Shown here: positions 59,116 to 64,000 of the stretch, piece after piece | Numbering within the stretch: position 1 is the stretch's first letter | How the letters are laid out: each line of letters begins with the position of its first letter | From: Saturnia japonica | Lineage: Eukaryota; Arthropoda; Insecta; Lepidoptera; Saturniidae | Reading direction: 5' to 3' | Length of the DNA stretch: 64,000 nt | NCBI GenBank assembly: GCA_033032175.1 | Contig: CM065312.1 | Span: forward strand, 1,426,001 to 1,490,000 | The notes under the pieces: model-generated | Seen by the model: only the letters and a program-made list of their open reading frames with translations | What the model was told of the DNA's origin: nothing | Databases searched by the model: none | Translations under genes and position numbers: made by a program

Positions 59116-60890
59116 GAGGCGATGTGCAACAAAAATTTTCTGACATTACTTGCTTTTAGCAAAGATCTTGATGTTATAATTATATTTATATATCACTGCG
59201 ACTATTATTTTACTTAGATACAAAGAGGTCATGTAATTTTTTTTTGTACCCTCCGCTTGTCCTAGACATTTGGAGGGCGGCCGATTATCCCCTGTGTGTT
59301 TTGACAGGGACCTTTTTTATATGTTTGTTGAGTGACGATGTGTTGTGATTTCGTTTGTGTTATGTTTTATTTCTAAGTGTTTTGTATACTTTGTTTAGAA
59401 TATCATATGTTTTAGATATTTATAAACGGCTGTAATTTTGGTGTATTATTAAAATTTTGACCATTAGTGTAATTTCCAATTACTTTTGTCTTATTTTTGA
59501 TGTTATTAGGATGTGCTAGATACATTGTTAAATGTGTTTTGTTTTTGTATTTCTGCAAATAATAATTAGCATTTGTTAGGAATTTGCTCATGTAATATTA
59601 CGAGTATGAAACTATGAATGCGATAATTACATTATACTAAAAAACGCATAAAAGACAAAACAGCATATTTAATCGTTTAGGGATAATATTTATATCGATC
59701 TTGATCTTAATTATATTCAATTCATTTTCCTGTTAGCGGGATCATAAAGACAAAGGTACTGGAACAGTGTACATAGAAATCGTCTATTTAATGAACTTCC
59801 GAGAAATAGCTAAAATATATACTAGGAAATGTATTCTTTTCTAGTTAGAAAAACTCGGAACGATAATAAGATTGCATAGCGGTTGGCGACCGACATTCAT
59901 CTCTGTGTTCACAATAGCACCGGGATTTACAAAGCATTTTTTCCGGGACACAACATTACGAACGCGGCGCGGCGTCCTATCCGAGTAGATTTGCATATAA
60001 ATGTCGATGTTCTCACTGTCACAAATAATATTATTGACGTTTACACATTGTGGCCGTTGTAAGTTGCAACAACGATTTGTGTATTTAGTTTCTCTCGCTC
60101 CATTTTATTTCCCATATTGTTTTCCTCGTACTGACAAGAAAAAAAAAAGAAAAGAATTAGTTACCTAGGTTTACAAAAGAAACAAAATATATATATACGC
60201 GTTAAAAAATTTGATGTAGTTACAGACGACACAATTTTTCAATAAAACTTCGTCTGCCGATAATTTTTGCGTTACGAATTTATTATTATGTAACTGTATT
60301 GGAAGAAAATGTTAAATTCAAGTTACAGTAAAAAATAAATCTTATTAGTAATCAGAATATTTAGGCAAAAAATGTACATAGATCAATCCTATATTGTACA
60401 AAGATACAGTCCATCCTTTCTCTTGTATCTACCTATCCCTTTCTCCCCTCTCACCACTCTTACAACTCAGTCCTAATTTGAATCTGAACCAGAGACTAAG
60501 AAGTTAATTAATTCCAATAATAGACATTTATTTTTAATATTAACTAATACAAGTACATGGGGCGTGTTAAAATTTATGTGAAAGAAGAGAAGGCCTCCTT
60601 AACTTCAAGAAAGCAGTAGTCTATTGATTCCTTTACTCCTTTGTTCGCTTCCCTATACTTGTGCAGTTGTAATATTCCTGGGAATGTAACCCGCACTAAA
60701 TAGCAATTTAGATTAGATTTAGACTAAACATTTCATAACAGTCAGTTGTGGAGAAGCGGTGTATTAGCCATGATATTGATTTTCAAATCAATCTAGATTG
60801 TCTTGTTTTTAAGTCCACAGATTATTTTAAGCTTCTGTGAGGCTATAAATATAATCCATAATAATTCGAATAATAATAAATATAAAAGAA
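59116..60890. other. gene-free sequence
   Basis: 59220-59330 has CCCTCCGCTTGTCCTAGACA, TTTGGAGGGCGGCCGATTAT, CCCCTGTGTGTTTTGACAGG, a GC-richer unique patch. 59930-60000 has a CG-rich patch (GAACGCGGCGCGGCGTCCTA). No coding frame, RNA gene or recognised repeat. Confidence 0.35.
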
Positions 60891-60895
60891 AACGG

Positions 60896-61025
60896 AACAT
60901 CTCAAGGGAAGTCTAACAAAGTGTGCGTTGCGTTGAATGTCAATGTGGCCATAAAACCTGAATTCAGTGCACGAACGGACCCGCTGGGCCTTCCAAACGC
61001 CCTTGGCGTAAGTAACACGACACAC
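60896..61025. other. unexplained GC-rich block
   Basis: ACATCTCAAGGGAAGTCTAA, GTGTGCGTTGCGTTGAATGT, CAATGTGGCCATAAAACCTG, AATTCAGTGCACGAACGGAC, CCGCTGGGCCTTCCAAACGC, CCTTGGCGTAAGTAACACGA. It stands out from AT-rich flanks; a minus-strand frame crosses it without a recognisable domain. Could be a structured RNA, a dispersed-repeat core, or a conserved element. Confidence 0.25.
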
Positions 61026-61763
61026 TATTATCAACTGAACCAAGATTGTAAGATGTAATTTATTATTATTATTATTTATAGGCAAGGTATTTTAGTGTGT
61101 GCAAATCGACCAGTAGCTCTAAATAATGTACTACTGAGAAAATTCGTTTTAAAGCTTTTTTTTTTAGATTAATTTTTACATTCCTAATTAATTGGATATA
61201 ACCTAACGGTAAAATTATAGTATTTGCATATGTATATGTATGTAAATAATGCATAAAACTATACCGCACGTTATGTACCTACAAACTTCTATAAAATTAA
61301 AATGCATTCCAGGCGTGTCATAAGATACTCTGCGCCGCGCCGCGCCGGGAAGCATAGAATAGCTGTACTGTTCTGCACAACATTGTAGTTTTTTTTTAAA
61401 CCGTTTTATATTTAATGGTTAATACTACGTTGGAAATATTTTCTGCATTCAAAGCAAAATTATCGTTTTAAAATATTTCTAAGACAAAGTAGTTTACAAT
61501 CTCTGAAGAGCTACTAGCTAGACTAACACGTGTGGGTGTTGGTTTTTCGACCCAGGGGCCCTCGATATAAGACGCTCATGACATTATAAATATGTATTAA
61601 CTATATTTATGACATATTGTTACAAGGATTGACTTTCTTCAACATTACGTCATTTTTTATATAAAAAAGATAGAGGGTTTGCCGTTGTGCTCACATCACG
61701 CAAGAAGTACCTATTGAATATATTTCAATTTAAAAAATTGTTGATGTGAAACCTCTATACGCG
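61026..61763. other. gene-free sequence
   Basis: 61330-61350 has CTGCGCCGCGCCGCGCCGGG, a short GCCGC repeat. Otherwise AT-rich. Confidence 0.3.
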
Positions 61764-61935
61764 AACTTAATAGTTGGCGTGGTGATACAGGCCGTGGCGA
61801 TGCGTCGCCACGCTAATGATGGAATATATGTACTATGAATTGGCAAGGGTAAACCTAATGGTTGGAGTGGCTATATAGGCCGTGGCGACGCATCGCCACG
61901 CTATATAATGGAATATAATGTACTATGAATTATGA
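61764..61935 (+). repeat. tandem pair of about 90-bp units with perfect hairpins
   Basis: Unit 1 (61764-61841): ACTTAATAGTTGGCGTGGTG, GATACAGGC, hairpin at 61793-61812, TAATGATGGAATATATGTAC, TATGAATT. Unit 2 (61854-61935): ACCTAATGGTTGGAGTGGCT, ATATAGGC, hairpin at 61881-61900, TATATAATGGAATATAATGT, ACTATGAATT. Each hairpin has an 8-bp stem CGTGGCGA/TCGCCACG; the 4-nt loops are TGCG and CGCA, so the two cores are exact reverse complements of each other. Confidence 0.7.
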
Positions 61936-62339
61936 ATGTACTATTATGAAAATAATTGAGTTGTCGTGAAAAAAAAAAAAAATTTGAATGAATATTTAAT
62001 GTAGTAAGCAGTCATTATTTTATAGAACAAATTTGTAATGCTTTATCTTTTCTTTATGCCAAATCTGATTCCTGTCGCAATCTGTTCTTTTATACATATA
62101 GCTTATACAAAATAATTTTGATGTTTCACACCTGCGAGGCGCCCAGGTCCCGTCCTTATCTAAAAAAAAATATCACGGTATCTTCTTAAACAATAATTAT
62201 GTAGCACAGCAAACACAGAGCAAATAACCATGTGTTGGGTTCTTATTACTTCTATAAATTAATTATAAAAAGGATATTAAAAAAACACGACTGCAACAAA
62301 ATGATTTGACAAAAATATTTTTTTTTCTTTTTTATCGGT
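61936..62339. other. gene-free sequence
   Basis: AT-rich with A-runs near 61970. CACACCTGCGAGGCGCCCAG near 62128 is isolated. Nothing else recognised. Confidence 0.3.
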
Positions 62340-62970
62340 ATAGATTTAGCGTTGTGGCCATAAACTCACCTGATCTTAAGTGACAATGTGGCCCAAGATG
62401 GTAGGTAGCACATTAAGCATAGTGGAAGACTGGTTCTCAAGTGCAGCTGCCAGAACACACTTACTGGTGCTTGACGACAGATTTTCAACTTGGGGTTGGT
62501 AGTTATCTAGGCGGGCTTTACAAAAAGCCGTATTGGTTTCGTTACGATGTTTTCCATCACCAGACGCTCTAGCTCATGGCCTTATTAAACTATGTCGCGT
62601 AGTAAAATTCTGCGGTCGCGAGAGATTTTAATGTCAAATATTTATATACCATTTTATAACATCACTAGAGTTTATAATTTTTTGTGTAATTTTTAATTTT
62701 AGATTTTTGTTTGTTTCAAAACGAATTCTAAAACTATATATTTTCATATGTATATGTATATTGTTACCTAATAAATAAATCATCAAAAAATATTAATTTA
62801 TTTTTCTTTTATATTTGTATGGGGTCGTCAAAAAACTCGCAATCATAAATGGGGTCGTGAATGACAAAAGTTTAAGAAGCCCTGCTCTTAGCTCATTGCA
62901 GGAATTCGAACTCACGTCGATCGTCGCGCAGTCCGTACACGCTACCAACTGAGCCACGATTGTTTATTGT
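62340..62970 (-). repeat. tRNA-derived SINE, family A, split by a hAT-type MITE
   Basis: Left part 62340-62574: TAGATTTAGCGTTGTGGCCA, AAGTGACAATGTGGCCCAAG, CTCAAGTGCAGCTGCCAGAA, GGTGCTTGACGACAGATTTT, TGTTTTCCATCACCAGACGC. Right part 62885-62970: CTCTTAGCTCATTGCAGGAA, TTCGAACTCACGTCGATCGT, CGCGCAGTCCGTACACGCTA, CCAACTGAGCCACGATTG. Minus-strand A box TGGCTCAGTTGG and B box AGTTCGAATTC are in the right part, so the head is there. Confidence 0.7.
62575..62884. mobile_element. hAT-type MITE, 310 bp, inserted in a SINE
   Basis: Left end CATGGCCTTATTAAACTATG; right end on the opposite strand CAGGGCTTCTTAAACTTTTG. The C-A-G-G-G-x-T-T-x-x-x-A-A-A-C form is the usual hAT terminus. It is flanked by CTCTAGCT (62567-62574) and CTCTTAGC (62885-62892), an 8-bp target duplication with one insertion/deletion, as expected of hAT. 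GGGGTCGT occurs twice near the right end. Interior AT-rich, no transposase. Confidence 0.75.
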
Positions 62971-62994
62971 TTAGATTCCAAGACGTCATACAAA

Positions 62995-63065
62995 AAATAT
63001 ATACAGCCTATGTTAATCCCACAATTAAAACGAATCTAAGAATACCTCGGATGTCTAAAATCATC
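62995..63065 (-). repeat. family N fragment, reversed
   Basis: CAGCCTATGTTAATCCCACA, ATTAAAACGAATCTAAGAAT, ACCTCGGATGTC: the reverse of the end phrase at about 6030-6100. Confidence 0.4.
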
Positions 63066-63324
63066 ATATAATTTTCTAGTATTAATCAAGATTGTTAATT
63101 ATCAAGGTAATGCCACTTCGGAATTCCAGTTCAAAACTAAAACGCTATCAAGTTAACCGCACGGGGTCGTAACAGAGGATGGGCGTTGTCACTCTCTGTT
63201 ACCTCTCAGTTCTCACACAGTTAACTTGATTGCGAAATGTTTCCGAACTTGTAATGAATGTTTAATCTTGCCAACACATAACAACAATCGTTATTAACGA
63301 AGTTAAAACAGTTATAAAGTAAAT
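63066..63324. other. gene-free sequence
   Basis: CTATCAAGTTAACCGCACGG (63147) and TCTCACACAGTTAACTTGAT (63212) face each other as an imperfect inverted repeat (ATCAAGTTAAC/GTTAACTTGAT) around ACAGAGGATGGGCGTTGTCA, CTCTCTGTTACC. Possibly a small MITE of about 80 bp or a hairpin. Confidence 0.3.
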
Positions 63325-63720
63325 ATATATTACTATAATACTATTCAAGAGTTTGTTTGTTCGTTTTAACGCGCTAAACAGCTCTGGAACTACCCAGTCA
63401 GATTTGATTTTTTTTTGCATATTTCTAACTGACTGCATAAAAGACGGAGGTCACTGATTTCGAATCTATATATTTTTTATGGGTGTTCAACCAAAACTTA
63501 TTTGTTTATGAACCTATTTGGATGATTCTATTTTTGTTGGATAGAGGATACCTCAAGGGTGGTCCCATTTTAATTTCATTGGACCTTAAACGTATAAGAT
63601 ACACCAGGGAATTCTTCAAAATCATAGAAGTTTGTTAAAAATTATCTTATATGACCTTCTTATTGAAGAAGGTTTTGGTTTTTTTTTTAACTTCACGCTA
63701 CGACCCTAAGGAGTGGAGTA
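63325..63720. repeat. family J head and family E (orientation b)
   Basis: 63325-63420: TACTATAATACTATTCAAGA, GTTTGTTTGTTCGTTTTAAC, GCGCTAAACAGCTCTGGAAC, the start of family J. 63425-63640: AAAGACGGAGGTCACTGATT, TATGGGTGTTCAACCAAAAC, TTGGATAGAGGATACCTCAA, GGGTGGTCCCATTTTAATTT, CCAGGGAATTCTTCAAAATC, family E reversed. CACGCTACGACCCTAAGGAG, TGGAGTAG near 63695 echoes the family J end. Confidence 0.5.
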
Positions 63721-63729
63721 GAAACTGTG

Positions 63730-63965
63730 TACGTCAAGCTGTGGGCAAGTAAGGGTAGTAATAATAAGACTATACGGCCACGGGTTTGTCGCGTTGGCGC
63801 GTGGCGGCGCGTGCGCGGTGGAGAGTTCACAAATACTTTAGTGAGCTGCTATGCGCACACTCGCGAGTGTTCTGTATTAATTCAACCCGTTTACAATAGG
63901 TGGAGCGTGAGTCGTTCCATTTCGAATACAACAAGAAGTCGGGAGCAGAAGTAAATAAACTAATA
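63730..63965 (+). promoter_or_regulatory. CG-rich edge segment, possible promoter/5' exon
   Basis: TTGTCGCGTTGGCGCGTGGC, GGCGCGTGCGCGGTGGAGAG, TATGCGCACACTCGCGAGTG and GGTGGAGCGTGAGTCGTTCC form a CG-rich island inside AT-rich DNA at the window edge. The open plus-strand frame (63727-63954) has no recognised domain and contains low-information Arg/Ser-rich sequence. A 5' untranslated exon or promoter of a gene beyond 64 kb is possible but cannot be confirmed here. Confidence 0.25.
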
Positions 63966-64000
63966 AATATGATAAACACAACGTAAGGTGACGTGAGTGA

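Overview
This 64-kb window is AT-rich eukaryotic DNA, very probably from a lepidopteran. The case rests on two families of tRNA-derived SINEs, several RTE-like and jockey-like LINE 3' ends, Tc1/mariner elements, and one split gene whose N-terminal half looks like the insect takeout/juvenile-hormone-binding-protein (JHBP) family. I see no prokaryotic features, CRISPR arrays or free-standing tRNA/rRNA genes. The species cannot be fixed from sequence alone.

Layout. 1-8.8 kb: gene-free, with an ATCGAT cluster (430-620), a non-autonomous DNA transposon with inverted termini (1894-2551), a degenerate three-unit tandem array (4.45-6.1 kb), an LTR-like stretch and a CpG-rich island. 8.9-19.6 kb: SINE and LINE fragments in otherwise featureless AT-rich DNA, plus one unexplained exon-like ORF (18759-18945). 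19.9-21.1 kb: minus-strand THAP-domain/P-element-like pseudogene in three exons. 22.8-29.2 kb: two decayed mariners with the same terminal repeats and orientation; a 1.6-kb Tc1-like element has inserted into the 5' part of the second. 29.5-42 kb: a dense mosaic of LINE 3' ends, SINEs and MITE-like repeats. 42.5-53.8 kb: the only convincing host gene, plus strand, with seven recognised exons (two of exactly 27 nt), large repeat-filled introns, and a stop codon followed by AATAAA. Its first (signal-peptide) exon and perhaps one short internal exon were not found. Intron 3 carries a LINE copy split by an insert that holds a minus-strand reading frame with a Cys-rich motif and an acidic tail. 54-64 kb: jockey-like fragments, a poly-A insertion, a pogo-type MITE (56681-57087), a tandem pair of hairpins whose loops are inverted relative to each other (61764-61935), a hAT-type MITE inside a SINE (62575-62884), and a GC-rich, promoter-like stretch at the right edge.

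The autonomous-type transposase frames (two mariner, one Tc1, one P/THAP-like) are all broken, so most of the window is transposon debris. Insertion order is readable at several places: Tc1 into mariner, hAT MITE into SINE, LINE end into SINE, poly-A retroelement into jockey-like LINE, Cys-motif element into LINE tail. If the JHBP-like gene is active, it would make a small secreted lipid-carrier type protein, and its introns hold repeats of both orientations.

All family names are from pattern recognition without database searches. Exon boundaries are inferred from GT-AG sites and reading-frame continuity. Repeat limits are approximate unless target duplications are described.
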